A DNA stretch of 64,000 nucleotides. It comes from Actinomycetota bacterium. GTDB taxonomy: Bacteria; Actinomycetota; Thermoleophilia; Solirubrobacterales; Solirubrobacteraceae. Under the pieces are notes generated by a model. The model saw nothing but the letters and a program-made list of their open reading frames with translations. It did no database searches and was not told the origin of the DNA. A program made the translations under genes and the position numbers. The stretch is from the NCBI GenBank assembly GCA_009699245.1, contig WLOQ01000002.1, positions 62,001 to 126,000 of the forward strand. Reading direction: 5' to 3'. Positions 43,136-51,737 of this stretch are shown in pieces; the stretch's first letter is position 1; every line of letters begins with the position of its first letter.

Positions 43136-44674
43136 ATGGCCCTCTCCTGGGGTGGACTGCGCGAGCTTCCAGCGTCGCTGACGGCGGCACCGGCCCCTGC
43201 CCCAGCGCGGGCGCTGCTGCGCGCCGCACGCGCGTTCGCGCAGCCCCGAGTGGCGATCATCACCCTCTGCGTTATCGTCCTCGCGGGCTTCGGGCTGCGG
43301 GCTGCGCAGGCCGCCGACCCGGGCCGCTACCTCTCCAGCGACGAGCGCTCGTACGCCCGCGTCGCGGTGAGCATCGCCGACCACGGCTCCTACCAACCTG
43401 CCGGCACGCGCGACCCGTGGCACTGGGCGCCCGGGACGCCGGTGCTCTTCGCCGCCGCCCACCTCATCGCCCCAGGACTCGACGGTGACGGCAGCCCGCA
43501 GGAGCTGCGCAGCGCGTTCTGGGCGCAGGCGCTCGTCGGCACGGCGCTCATCATCGCCGTCTACCTCCTCGCCGCCGGGATCGCGGGCGCGCTTGCCGGT
43601 CTGCTCGCCGCCGGGCTGATCGCGTTCTATCCGCCGCTGATCCGCGCGACCGGGGACCTCATCAGCGAGCCGCTCGCCGCGCTCACCCTGACGCTCGCGA
43701 TGCTCGCCCTGCTGGCGGCGTGGCGCGCCCCATCCCTGCGGCGGCTCGGGCTCGCCGGCGCCGCGCTCGGCGTGGCGCTGCTCGTCCGCGCCGACCTGCT
43801 CGTGCTTCCCGTGGTGCTCGGCGCGTGCTGGCCCCTCGGCGCGCGCGCACGCGCGGGCGGCCTGCGGGCGCTCGGTCAGGGCGCGCTGCTGGCCGCGATC
43901 CCGCTGCTGATCGTCCTCCCGTGGAGCGTCGCGGCCTCGGCGCAGGCGGGGCGCATCGTCCCCATCGCATCGAGCGGCCCGTCCACCCTCTTCGTCGGGA
44001 CCTACTTGCCCGGTGACGGCCGGATGAGCGGGGTGCGCGAGGAGCTCCAACTCTATGTGCGGCGCAACATCACAAACCTCCACGACGTGCGCACCGCGAA
44101 CATCCCGGGCGCCTATGTGATCCGCGCGTACATCCGCGAGCGGCACCCGGAGATCATCCCGGCGCCCCATCGGGCGATCCCCGAGGACCGGCTGCGCGCG
44201 GCGATCGCCTTCGAGGCCCGGCGCAACCTGAAGACCTACGCGCTCCACGAGCCGCTCGCCTTCCTCGCCATGGACGCGCGCAAGGCGGCGCGCATGTGGG
44301 CCGGGCCCTACACCGGGCGCTACGGCGCTCGCAGCGGCTGGGTGCGGGGCTGGCACCTTGCGCTCGTTGGCCTCGCGCTCGCCGGGGCGCTCGCCGGCCT
44401 GCTCGTCGTGCGTCGACGCCGCGGCGAGCTCGCCCTCCTGCTCGTCCCCATCCTTTTCGGGACGCTGATGAGCGCGATCTTCGTGGCGCAGGCGCGGCAC
44501 AACCTCAAGGTCCTGCCGCTGCTCGTCGCCGCCGGGGCAGCCGGGGCCGTCCTCGCCGCGCGCGCCGTACGCGAGCACCGGCGCAGGGTGATCGTGGCGG
44601 ACCCACCAGGCGAGCAGATCGTCGTGCGCGACCGGCGGCCGCGCCCGCAGGTCACATCTCCTGCGGCGCGCTGA
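43136..44674 (+). CDS. glycosyltransferase family 39-like membrane protein
   Basis: 512 residues and about 12 helices. The first extracytoplasmic loop after helix 1 has GRYLSSDERSYARVA, the acidic D-E pair typical of GT39/ArnT-like enzymes (GT-C fold). Further loops contain WHWAPGTPVLFA and TGDLISEPLAALTLTL. Such enzymes transfer sugars from polyprenyl-phosphate donors to proteins or lipids outside the membrane. The last 12 codons overlap the convergent argS by 23 bp. The donor and acceptor are unknown. Confidence 0.82.
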   Translation: MALSWGGLRELPASLTAAPAPAPARALLRAARAFAQPRVAIITLCVIVLAGFGLRAAQAADPGRYLSSDERSYARVAVSIADHGSYQPAGTRDPWHWAPGTPVLFAAAHLIAPGLDGDGSPQELRSAFWAQALVGTALIIAVYLLAAGIAGALAGLLAAGLIAFYPPLIRATGDLISEPLAALTLTLAMLALLAAWRAPSLRRLGLAGAALGVALLVRADLLVLPVVLGACWPLGARARAGGLRALGQGALLAAIPLLIVLPWSVAASAQAGRIVPIASSGPSTLFVGTYLPGDGRMSGVREELQLYVRRNITNLHDVRTANIPGAYVIRAYIRERHPEIIPAPHRAIPEDRLRAAIAFEARRNLKTYALHEPLAFLAMDARKAARMWAGPYTGRYGARSGWVRGWHLALVGLALAGALAGLLVVRRRRGELALLLVPILFGTLMSAIFVAQARHNLKVLPLLVAAGAAGAVLAARAVREHRRRVIVADPPGEQIVVRDRRPRPQVTSPAAR

Positions 44675-46280
44675 TCCCGAGGAGGTCGAGCGCGCTCGCG
44701 AGCGCCCGCTGCGCTGCGACGGCCAGGCGCAGGCGGAAGGCCTCGGCCTGCGGCTCGGCGCCGACGACCTGGCAGTCGCGGTAGAACGCGCTGAAGAGCT
44801 GCGCCGTCTCGAGCGCGTAGGACGCGATGCGGTGCGGCGCGCGCCGCTCGGCGGCCTCGCGCACCTCGTCCGGCAGCTCGGCGACACGCCGCAGCAGCGC
44901 GCGCTCGCCCGGATGAAGGCCCTCTGACGGGGCGACGTCCCCGGCGGCGAGCGCCTGGGCGACGAGCTCCGGGCCGGCCTTGCGCAGCACCGAGGCAATC
45001 CGCGCGTGCGCGTACTGAACGTAGAAGACCGGGTTCTCGCTCGACTGCTGGCGGGCGAGGTCGAGGTCGAGGTCGATCGTCGTGTCGTGCGACCGGGCGA
45101 GCAGGAACCACCGCGCCGCGTCGACCCCGATGTCCCCGACGAGATCGTCGAGCGTCACGAACTCGCCGGCGCGCTTGCTCATCTTGCCGCGCTCGCCACC
45201 CTCCACGAGGTGGACGAACTGCATGATCAGCAGCTCCAGCTCGTCCGCGCCGCCGCCGAGCGCACGGTACGCCGCGTGCATGCGCGGGACGTAGCCGTGA
45301 TGGTCGGCGCCCCACACGTCGATCAGCAGGTCGAAGCCGCGCTCGCGCTTCTCCTGGTGATAGGCGATGTCCGACGCGAAGTACGTGTGCTCGCCGCTCG
45401 AGCGCTCGAGGACGCGGTCCTTGTCGTCGCCGAACTCGGTCGTCCGCAGCCAGAGGGCGCCGTCCTCGCGGAAGGTCCGCCCCTGCTGCTCGAGGACGTC
45501 GAAGGCGTGCTCGACCGGCGTCGGTGACCCCTCGTGGAGGTCGCGCTCACTGAACCAGCGGTCGAAGATCACGTGGAAGCGCGCAAGGCTCTCCTGCGCT
45601 TGGGCGACCATGAGCTCGACGGCGAGCTGGGCGACCTCGTCGACCGGGAGGTCGGCGGCGCCCTCGATCTGCGCCGCCAGCTCGGTGACGTACGCGCCGA
45701 GGTACCCGCCCTCCGGGGGCTCCTGCCCGCGCGCGCGGGCCTGGACGGACTCGCCGAGGCGACGGACCTGGCTCCCGTAGTCGTTGACGTAGAACTCGCG
45801 GTGCACCGCGTGACCCTGGAAGCTGAGGATCCGCCCGAGCGCGTCGCCGTAGGCCGCGTTGCGCGTTCCGCCGACGTGGATCGGCCCGGTCGGATTGGCG
45901 CTGACGAACTCGAGGTTGATCCGGCGCACCGGGTCGGCGCCGCCGCCGCCCCAGCTGTCGCCCGCGGCGAGCACCGTGCCGAGCGCTTCGATGTACCAGG
46001 CGTCGGCGAGCCGGAGATTGAGGAAGCCGGGGCCCGCGACCTCGGCGCTCGCGAGCGCCGGGCCGAGGCGGGCAGCGAGGGCGTCGGCGAGCTCCTGCGC
46101 GACCTCGCGCGGCTGTCGCCCGGCCGCCTTGGCGACGAGCATTGCGGCGTTCGTCGCGACGTCGCCGTGGTCCGCCTGGCGCGGCGCCTCGAGCGACGGC
46201 GCGCTCTTCGGCGCGGGGAGCCCCAGGTCGGCGAGCGCCGCGTCCAGCGTGGCGCGCAGGTCGTGCAGCGGCCCGGTCAT
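44652..46280 (-). CDS. argS: arginyl-tRNA synthetase
   Basis: 542 residues, class I. Signatures are SANPTGPIHVGGTRNAAYGD with the HIGH-like HVGG near 128-131 and GKMSKRAG near 372. The N-terminal Add-1 domain is present (LHDLRATLDAALADL), as is the anticodon-binding tail (FYRDCQVVGAEPQ). It charges tRNA-Arg. The ATG overlaps the stop of the RCK channel gene by four bases, so both are translated from one message that begins with rlmH. Confidence 0.96.
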   Translation of the reverse strand: MTGPLHDLRATLDAALADLGLPAPKSAPSLEAPRQADHGDVATNAAMLVAKAAGRQPREVAQELADALAARLGPALASAEVAGPGFLNLRLADAWYIEALGTVLAAGDSWGGGGADPVRRINLEFVSANPTGPIHVGGTRNAAYGDALGRILSFQGHAVHREFYVNDYGSQVRRLGESVQARARGQEPPEGGYLGAYVTELAAQIEGAADLPVDEVAQLAVELMVAQAQESLARFHVIFDRWFSERDLHEGSPTPVEHAFDVLEQQGRTFREDGALWLRTTEFGDDKDRVLERSSGEHTYFASDIAYHQEKRERGFDLLIDVWGADHHGYVPRMHAAYRALGGGADELELLIMQFVHLVEGGERGKMSKRAGEFVTLDDLVGDIGVDAARWFLLARSHDTTIDLDLDLARQQSSENPVFYVQYAHARIASVLRKAGPELVAQALAAGDVAPSEGLHPGERALLRRVAELPDEVREAAERRAPHRIASYALETAQLFSAFYRDCQVVGAEPQAEAFRLRLAVAAQRALASALDLLGISAPQEM

Positions 46281-47335
46281 GCGCGTTCCGCGTGGCGCCT
46301 GGGGGCGAGCGCGGCTTCGAGGCGCTTCAGGGTGTGCGGCTGGCCGAGCGCGACGAGCACATCGCCGCCGCAGAGCGGGGTGCTGCCGGGCGGCTGCGGC
46401 ACGAAGCTCCCATCGGCGTGGCGGACGCCGACGACGATCGCCTCGCCGCGCACACCGACGATGTCGCGCCCGTCGGCCTCCGAGCCCGGCTCGACCTCGA
46501 TCTCCTCGAGGCGATACTCCGGTGCGACATCGATCGCCGCGAAGATCTGCGGCGTGAGCGCGGCGCGCGCCATCGCGGAGCCGGTCGTGCGGTACGGCGA
46601 GATGACGCGGGTCGCCCCGGCGGCCGTGAGCTTCGGCTCCGTGGCCTGGCTCGCTGCGCGGGCGATGATCGGCAGGCCCGGGTTGAGCTGGCGTGCCGAC
46701 AGCACGATGAAGACGTTCTCCGCGTCGGAGTCGACGCAGGCGATCAGCGCACGCGCGCGCTCAATGCCCGCCTGGCGCAGGTGCTCGTCGTCGGAGGCAG
46801 TGCCGGCGATGAAGCGCACGCCGACGGCGAAGGCCTCGTCCTGGTGCTCCTGGAGCTGGTCGATCACGACGTAGCGCTCGCCCGCGGCCTGGAGGTCGCG
46901 GGCCACCTGGCGGCCGACCCGGCCGAAGCCGCAGATGATCACGTGGTTGCTCAGGGAATTGATGGCGCGCAGCTCCCGACGCTCGTCGAGCAGGGTTCGC
47001 AGATGCCCGGAGACGAGGACCTCGACCACCGTCACCAGGGCGTAGAGGAGCGTACCGACGCCGAGGACGATGAGGACGACCCAGGTGATCTCGCCCGCAA
47101 GCGTGTCCGGCTCGTTGCGTGCGCCCTCGGTCGCGATCGTGTCGAGCGACCAGAGGAAGCCGTTCCAGACCGAGACGTCCTCGAAGAGCGAGTAGGCGAG
47201 CGTTCCGGCCGTCAGCAGCACGACGAGCACGAGCGCGACCCAGCCGAGCCGCTGGAGGAAGGGCAGCAGGTCGGCGCGCGTGCGCTCGCGCGGGCCGAAG
47301 GAGTCGAGGGCGTGCCTGGGGCGTCGCTCGGGCAT
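46277..47335 (-). CDS. RCK-domain ion channel with non-canonical selectivity filter (352 aa)
   Basis: Two transmembrane helices (about residues 33-52 and 84-107) flank a pore loop; then a TrkA-N/RCK nucleotide domain (HVIICGFGRVGRQVARDL near 131-148) and a TrkA-C domain (ASSEADGRDIVG type region near 288) follow. The architecture matches MthK-type potassium channels. The filter is not TVGYGD: the loop reads SLDTIATEGARNEPD. Ion selectivity is therefore uncertain. It overlaps rlmH by one base (TGATG) and argS by four bases. Confidence 0.85.
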   Translation of the reverse strand: MPERRPRHALDSFGPRERTRADLLPFLQRLGWVALVLVVLLTAGTLAYSLFEDVSVWNGFLWSLDTIATEGARNEPDTLAGEITWVVLIVLGVGTLLYALVTVVEVLVSGHLRTLLDERRELRAINSLSNHVIICGFGRVGRQVARDLQAAGERYVVIDQLQEHQDEAFAVGVRFIAGTASDDEHLRQAGIERARALIACVDSDAENVFIVLSARQLNPGLPIIARAASQATEPKLTAAGATRVISPYRTTGSAMARAALTPQIFAAIDVAPEYRLEEIEVEPGSEADGRDIVGVRGEAIVVGVRHADGSFVPQPPGSTPLCGGDVLVALGQPHTLKRLEAALAPRRHAERA

Positions 47336-47742
47336 CAGTGGTGGTAGGGCTCGCCGGCGAGGATCTTGTGCGCGCGGAAGATCTGCTCGAGCAGCACGAC
47401 GCGCGCGAGCTGGTGCGGGAGCGTCATCGGGCCGAGCGAGATGCGTTGGTCAACATGCGCGAGGTCGATGCCATAAGCGCCGCCGATGATGAAGCACAGG
47501 TCCATCCCCGTCATGCGCCGTGCCTCGAGATAGCGACTGAACCCGACGCTGTCGTACGTGTCGCCCCCCGCATCGAGCAGGACGACGTGTGCGCGCTCGG
47601 GGATGCGCCGATCGACCTGCTCCTCCTCGCGCACCTCGATGAGCTCGACCCGCGCCTGGCGCGTGAGCAGGCGCTGGTAGTGCTCGACGTCGTCGACGTA
47701 CGGCGGGCGCAGACGACCGACCGCGACCACGGTGATCTTCAC
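47335..47742 (-). CDS. rlmH: 23S rRNA pseudouridine-1915 N3-methyltransferase RlmH
   Basis: 135 residues, SPOUT fold. FIIGGAYGID near 86-95 is the SAM-binding knot strand, and SLGPMTLPHQLARVVLLEQIFRA near 102-124 is the conserved C-terminal knot. It methylates the m3-psi at position 1915 in helix 69 of the ribosome. The ATG starts a three-gene operon, rlmH, RCK channel, argS. The opposite-strand DUF3467 gene lies 44 bp upstream. Confidence 0.96.
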   Translation of the reverse strand: MKITVVAVGRLRPPYVDDVEHYQRLLTRQARVELIEVREEEQVDRRIPERAHVVLLDAGGDTYDSVGFSRYLEARRMTGMDLCFIIGGAYGIDLAHVDQRISLGPMTLPHQLARVVLLEQIFRAHKILAGEPYHH

Positions 47743-47786
47743 GCGAGTGCGCCGTCCTCACCCATTCGCGGGGATACTAGGTGGCA

Positions 47787-48101
47787 ATGAGCGACACCCC
47801 GATGGAGCCCGAGCGTCAGATCAGCATCCACGTGGAGCCCCAGCACATGGCTGGGCACTACGCGAACTTCGCGAACGTCAGCCACTCGGACTATGAGTTC
47901 ACGGTGACCTTCGCCCGCGTCGACCACGAGGTCGAGGAGGCCGTCATCCCCGGCGTCGTCGTCTCGCGCATCAGCCTCGCGCCGCGCTTCATGCGCGAGC
48001 TGATCGACGCGATGGAGGAGAACTACGCGCGCTGGCAGGCTCGCGAGCACATCAAGAATCTGCCGGAGTTCGAGCGCGGCGACGACGCCGAGCAGGGCTG
48101 A
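47787..48101 (+). CDS. DUF3467-type small protein (104 aa)
   Basis: Typical DUF3467 sequence: HYANFANVSHSDYEFTVTFARV, then VSRISLAPRFMRELIDAMEENYARWQ. The protein is small, soluble and acidic, and common in actinobacteria with no established function. I chose ATG 47787 over GTG 47781 because a GATACT -10 ends 8 nt before the ATG. It is divergent from rlmH by 44 bp and convergent with the Ste24-like protease, 9 nt away. Confidence 0.82.
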   Translation: MSDTPMEPERQISIHVEPQHMAGHYANFANVSHSDYEFTVTFARVDHEVEEAVIPGVVVSRISLAPRFMRELIDAMEENYARWQAREHIKNLPEFERGDDAEQG

Positions 48102-48110
48102 AGCGCGGCC

Positions 48111-49349
48111 TCATGGCCGCCGCCCCGCCTCCCACGCCACGCCCACCCCGATGCGCTCGCGCGCCGTCGGGTGCGTGCGCAGCAGGAACCGCACGGCCGC
48201 CGCGGGGTCCGGATCGGCGACGTTCTGGACCGCGAGCCGCTGCTGCTGGTCGATGAAGGTCCGCGCCTCCCCGGTGAGCTCGAGCGCGTAGGTGTCGGCG
48301 CGCGCCTCGACGCGGCGCGAGAGCTGGTTCGAGACGGTCGTGATGAGCAACGCGACGAGCGTGAAGGCGACAAAGAGCGCCGGGACGGTCGCGGGGCCGG
48401 CGCGGCTTCCTGCGGGGAGCGGCGCCCACCAGCGCGTCAGCAAGGCCACCGCGAGCATCCCGAGCGGCGCTGCAAGGAGGATGAAGAGCAGCGCGCGCGG
48501 CACGTCGCGGTAGTGGACGTGGCCGAGCTCGTGGGCGACGACGAGCCGCGTCTGCGCGCGCGGGAAGTCGCGCAGCAGCGTGTCGTAGAGCACGACGCGC
48601 CGCGACGAGCCGAATCCGGTCACGTAGGCGTTCGCGGCCGTCGTGCGCCGTGAGGCGTCGACGACGTACACCTCCCCCACGTTCACCCCGGCCCGCTGCG
48701 CGAGGTTCAGGACCTCGGTGCGCGTCGGCCCGGGGGGGAGACGCTCGAAGCGGTTGAAGAGCGGATCGAGCACCAGCGGCCCCGCGAACACGAGAACCGC
48801 GGCGATGGCGACGACGACGCCGGAGGCGGGGGCCCACCAACCGCGCGGCAGGCGCCGCATCAGCGCGACGGCGGCGGCCGTGGCGATCGCAGCGAGCAGC
48901 GCACCGAGCGCGGCCGACCGGGCCACGTCCCAGAGCCAGCCGCCCCAGGACTGCGTGACGAGTCCGACGTCGATCGCCCGGGCCCGCATCACCGCGAGCA
49001 CCGGCAGCGTCGCGAGGACGAGGAGCACCGAGATCCCCGCCCCGGCGGCGGCGCTGACGAGCACCGGGCGCCGCCACGGGCGCGCGAGCAGCGTGCCGAT
49101 GCGCCCGGAGCGCAGGACGAGGAGCGCGAGCACGGCGGCCTGCACGAGCAGCGTTCCGACGAAGAGCCAGAGCTGCGGCCCGCGGAAGTCCGCGGCATGA
49201 TCGAGCTGCCGCGCGGTGAAGAACCGTCCGAGATCCACCTGAGCCGGGTCGAGGACGCCGGATCGCGGCGCGAGCAGCGCGACAGCGAGCTCCGCCATGG
49301 CGACGGAGCCGACCAGCGCAAGCACGGCTGCGGACCGGCGTCCAGGCAT
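48111..49349 (-). CDS. M48-family (Ste24/HtpX-like) metalloprotease (412 aa)
   Basis: CAAX prenyl protease 1-like membrane peptidase. Five or six helices and an N-terminal membrane region with several helices lead to the zinc motif VVAHELGHVHYRDVP, i.e. HELGH near residue 279, and a third metal ligand in ARADTYALELTG near 362. No CAAX prenylation is expected in a bacterium, so the role is likely membrane-protein quality control. ATG 49349 gives a full-length protein. It is divergent from the phosphoesterase at 49387. Confidence 0.9.
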   Translation of the reverse strand: MPGRRSAAVLALVGSVAMAELAVALLAPRSGVLDPAQVDLGRFFTARQLDHAADFRGPQLWLFVGTLLVQAAVLALLVLRSGRIGTLLARPWRRPVLVSAAAGAGISVLLVLATLPVLAVMRARAIDVGLVTQSWGGWLWDVARSAALGALLAAIATAAAVALMRRLPRGWWAPASGVVVAIAAVLVFAGPLVLDPLFNRFERLPPGPTRTEVLNLAQRAGVNVGEVYVVDASRRTTAANAYVTGFGSSRRVVLYDTLLRDFPRAQTRLVVAHELGHVHYRDVPRALLFILLAAPLGMLAVALLTRWWAPLPAGSRAGPATVPALFVAFTLVALLITTVSNQLSRRVEARADTYALELTGEARTFIDQQQRLAVQNVADPDPAAAVRFLLRTHPTARERIGVGVAWEAGRRP

Positions 49350-49386
49350 GCTCGGCACGCTACCGTCGCTGCAGATCGCCCGCGTC

Positions 49387-50118
49387 ATGCAGATCGCCGT
49401 CATCTCCGACATCCACGGGAACCGCCATGCCCTCGAGGCCGTCCTCGAGGACATCGGGCGGACCGCGGCGCGCGAGGTCTGGTGCCTGGGCGACGTGGTC
49501 GGGTACGGCGCGGACCCGAACGACTGCGTCCGACTCGTGCGCGCCGCGAGCGCCGTCTGTCTTGCCGGAAACCACGACCTCGGCGTGACCGGCGGGCTCT
49601 CGCTCGATGACTTCTCCCGCGGCGCGGCCCTCGCCGCCCGCTGGACGCAGGAGGTCATCGGCGACGAGGAGTTCGCATGGCTCGCGTCGCTCCACCCCAC
49701 CGCGACCCGCGAGGGCATCGCCCTCAACCACGCGAGCCCCCGGGACCCCATCTGGGAGTACGTGCTCAGCGTCCTGCTCGCGGAGCTCTGTTTCGATGCG
49801 ATGCCTGAGGACATCGGCCTCGTCGGCCACAGCCACGTCGCGCTCGCCTTCACCCGTCGTGAAGGCGAGGCGGCCACCGGCGACGCGCGCCGCGAGGGTG
49901 AGACGGCCGACATCTCCTCGGGGTCCTGGCTGCTCAATCCCGGCAGCGTCGGGCAGCCGCGCGACGGCGACCCGCGCGCCTCCTGGCTCCTCCTCGACCT
50001 CACCGCCGGCAGCGCATCGTGGCGCCGCACGCCCTATGACATCGACGGCGCCGCCGCGGCGATCCGCGCTGCGCGGCTTCCCGACTCGCTCGCCGAGCGC
50101 CTCCAGTACGGTCAATGA
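49387..50118 (+). CDS. metallophosphoesterase (calcineurin-like, 243 aa)
   Basis: Binuclear metallophosphoesterase: DIHGNRHALEAVL near 8-20, GDVVGYGADPNDC near 35-47 and GNHDLG near 60-65 are the GDXXG and GNHD/E motifs; GHSHVAL near 146 and a final INPGSVGQPRDGD-like segment give the last His and the Gly-rich end. Family members hydrolyse phosphodiesters or dinucleoside polyphosphates, and some are protein phosphatases. It is the first gene of a coupled trio with a Thr-rich lipoprotein and a Ser/Thr kinase (ATGA and GTGA overlaps), so it may oppose the kinase (inference). Confidence 0.9.
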   Translation: MQIAVISDIHGNRHALEAVLEDIGRTAAREVWCLGDVVGYGADPNDCVRLVRAASAVCLAGNHDLGVTGGLSLDDFSRGAALAARWTQEVIGDEEFAWLASLHPTATREGIALNHASPRDPIWEYVLSVLLAELCFDAMPEDIGLVGHSHVALAFTRREGEAATGDARREGETADISSGSWLLNPGSVGQPRDGDPRASWLLLDLTAGSASWRRTPYDIDGAAAAIRAARLPDSLAERLQYGQ

Positions 50119-50633
50119 GGATGCTCCGTCGTCCCGCCGCGCTGGCCCTCGTCCTCCTTGCGAGCGCGGCGCTCGGTGCCTGCGGCTCGGGCGCGGCGCT
50201 GATCCCGGCCAACACGGCGATGAGCCTCGACGAGGCGCTGCAGCAAGTGCGCGATGCGACGACCGCAGGCAACTGCCGCACGGCGCACGCGAGCCTTGAG
50301 CGCGCGCGCACCCTCGCGCGCACGCTGCCGGCGACCGTCGACGAGCGCCTGCGTGCACGTCTGACTTCGGGCCTCGCCCAGCTGGCGCGAACGGTCCCGG
50401 ACCAGTGCAGCGCGGCCGCTGATCGGACACCCTCGGGCTCCTCGACGTCGACCACGACCCCTTCGACGACCACGACGACGGCACCGTCGACGACCACCAC
50501 GACGACGGCACCGTCGACGACCACCACGACGACGCAGCCGACGACCACGACGACCGCGCCGACGACGACCACGATGACCGGGCCGAACGGCGGCATCTCG
50601 CCCGACCAGCCGCCCGGCGGCGGCGCGCCGTGA
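50115..50633 (+). CDS. Thr-rich lipoprotein (172 aa)
   Basis: Lipobox LGAC with cysteine at residue 23. The middle part is helical (LDEALQQVRDATTAGNCRTAHASLERARTLAR type region) and resembles a short tetratricopeptide-like domain. The C-terminal third is a Pro/Thr/Ser/Ala low-complexity stalk (PSTTTTTTA units) that should extend from the membrane and might be O-glycosylated. It overlaps the phosphoesterase by four bases and the kinase start by four bases, so stoichiometric production is expected. The likely role is an extracytoplasmic sensor or partner of the kinase, an inference from location. Confidence 0.78.
   Translation: MRMLRRPAALALVLLASAALGACGSGAALIPANTAMSLDEALQQVRDATTAGNCRTAHASLERARTLARTLPATVDERLRARLTSGLAQLARTVPDQCSAAADRTPSGSSTSTTTPSTTTTTAPSTTTTTTAPSTTTTTTQPTTTTTAPTTTTMTGPNGGISPDQPPGGGAP
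50481..50534 (+). repeat. 27-bp direct tandem repeat in the lipoprotein stalk
   Basis: Two near-identical 27-bp copies (unit begins GCACCGTCGACGACC) encode the nonapeptide APSTTTTTT; degenerate ACGACC copies extend to about 50580. It is prone to length change by slippage while staying in frame. Confidence 0.75.
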
Positions 50634-51730
50634 GCGGCGACATCCTCGCCGGGCGCTACGAGCTCGGTCAGCGGCTGGGCAGCGGCGGCATGTCGACCGT
50701 CGTCCTCGCATTCGATCGGCGCCTCGAGCGCCATGTCGCCGTCAAGCTCCTCGCCGAGCACCTCGCGGACGATCAGGCCTTCGTCACCCGCTTCAAGCGC
50801 GAGGCGCTGTCTGCAGCGCGCCTCGTACATCCGAACATCGTCCAGGTCTACGACTTCGGTCTCGACGAGCGCTCCGGCCGCCACTACATCGTGATGGAGC
50901 ACGTCACCGGCAACTCGGGCGCGGAGATCCTCCGCGACCAGGGCGTGCTGCCGGTCCCCGAGTCGATCTCGATCGTCGCCCAGGCCTGCCGCGGCCTCGA
51001 CTATGCCCACCAGCAGGGCGTCGTGCACCGCGACGTCAAGCCGGGCAACCTCCTGCGCTCAGAGGACGGCGTCGTGAAGCTCGCCGACTTCGGCATCGCC
51101 AAGGCGGTCGGCGACGAGTCCTCGATCACGCAGGTCGGATCGGTGCTCGGCACCGCCGCCTATCTCGCCCCGGAGCAGGCCTCCGGGCACGAGGCGACCG
51201 CGGCGTCCGACATCTACTCGCTCGGCGTCGTGGCGTACCAGTTCCTCTCCGGCCGGCTGCCCTACGAAGCGCAGTCGCTCACCGAGCTCGTCCTGCGCCA
51301 GCAGCAGGAGGCGCCGATCCTGCTCGACGAGATCAGCGCCGAGGTCACGCCGCAGCTCGCGCACGCGGTGGACCGCGCCCTCGCCTTCGCGCCCGGGGAC
51401 CGCTACGCCACGGCACAGGATTTCGGCGACGCGCTCCACGATGGGGTTCGGGGCGTCGAGCCCGCAGCGCCGCCCACGGCGGTGCGCCAGCGCACGCCGG
51501 TCGCACCGATGGCGTCCGTCCATGCGGCGCCGGTGAGCGTGCCCGCTCAGCGCCGCCGTCGACGACTCGCTCCCGCGCTCGTCGTGCTGGTCACGCTCCT
51601 CGCGGGTATCGCGGCGATCCTCTACAGCACAAGCTCGACCGACACCGTGCGCCTGCGCCGCGTCGTCTACGAGCAGGTCGACCGCACCTCGCAGGAGCTC
51701 CAGCAGCTCGTGCGCCAGAACACGCGCTGA
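50630..51730 (+). CDS. eukaryotic-like Ser/Thr protein kinase (PknB type, 366 aa)
   Basis: The kinase domain is complete: GSGGMSTVVLAFD near 18-30, VAVKLL with the ATP lysine near 38-43, HRDVKPGNLL near 133-142, DFGIAKAV near 152-159, and APEQASGHEA near 177. A Pro/Ala-rich linker and one transmembrane helix (LAPALVVLVTLLAGIAAILY, about 311-330) precede a short 35-residue extracellular tail. PASTA repeats are absent, so the external sensor may be the co-encoded lipoprotein. GTG overlaps the lipoprotein stop (GTGA). It is convergent with tgt, 7 nt away. Confidence 0.94.
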   Translation: MSGDILAGRYELGQRLGSGGMSTVVLAFDRRLERHVAVKLLAEHLADDQAFVTRFKREALSAARLVHPNIVQVYDFGLDERSGRHYIVMEHVTGNSGAEILRDQGVLPVPESISIVAQACRGLDYAHQQGVVHRDVKPGNLLRSEDGVVKLADFGIAKAVGDESSITQVGSVLGTAAYLAPEQASGHEATAASDIYSLGVVAYQFLSGRLPYEAQSLTELVLRQQQEAPILLDEISAEVTPQLAHAVDRALAFAPGDRYATAQDFGDALHDGVRGVEPAAPPTAVRQRTPVAPMASVHAAPVSVPAQRRRRRLAPALVVLVTLLAGIAAILYSTSSTDTVRLRRVVYEQVDRTSQELQQLVRQNTR

Positions 51731-51737
51731 GCGCCGG

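Noticed and set aside
50455-50580. Short repeats as a CRISPR array
   Set aside because: The repeats are in-frame Thr/Pro codons without spacers.
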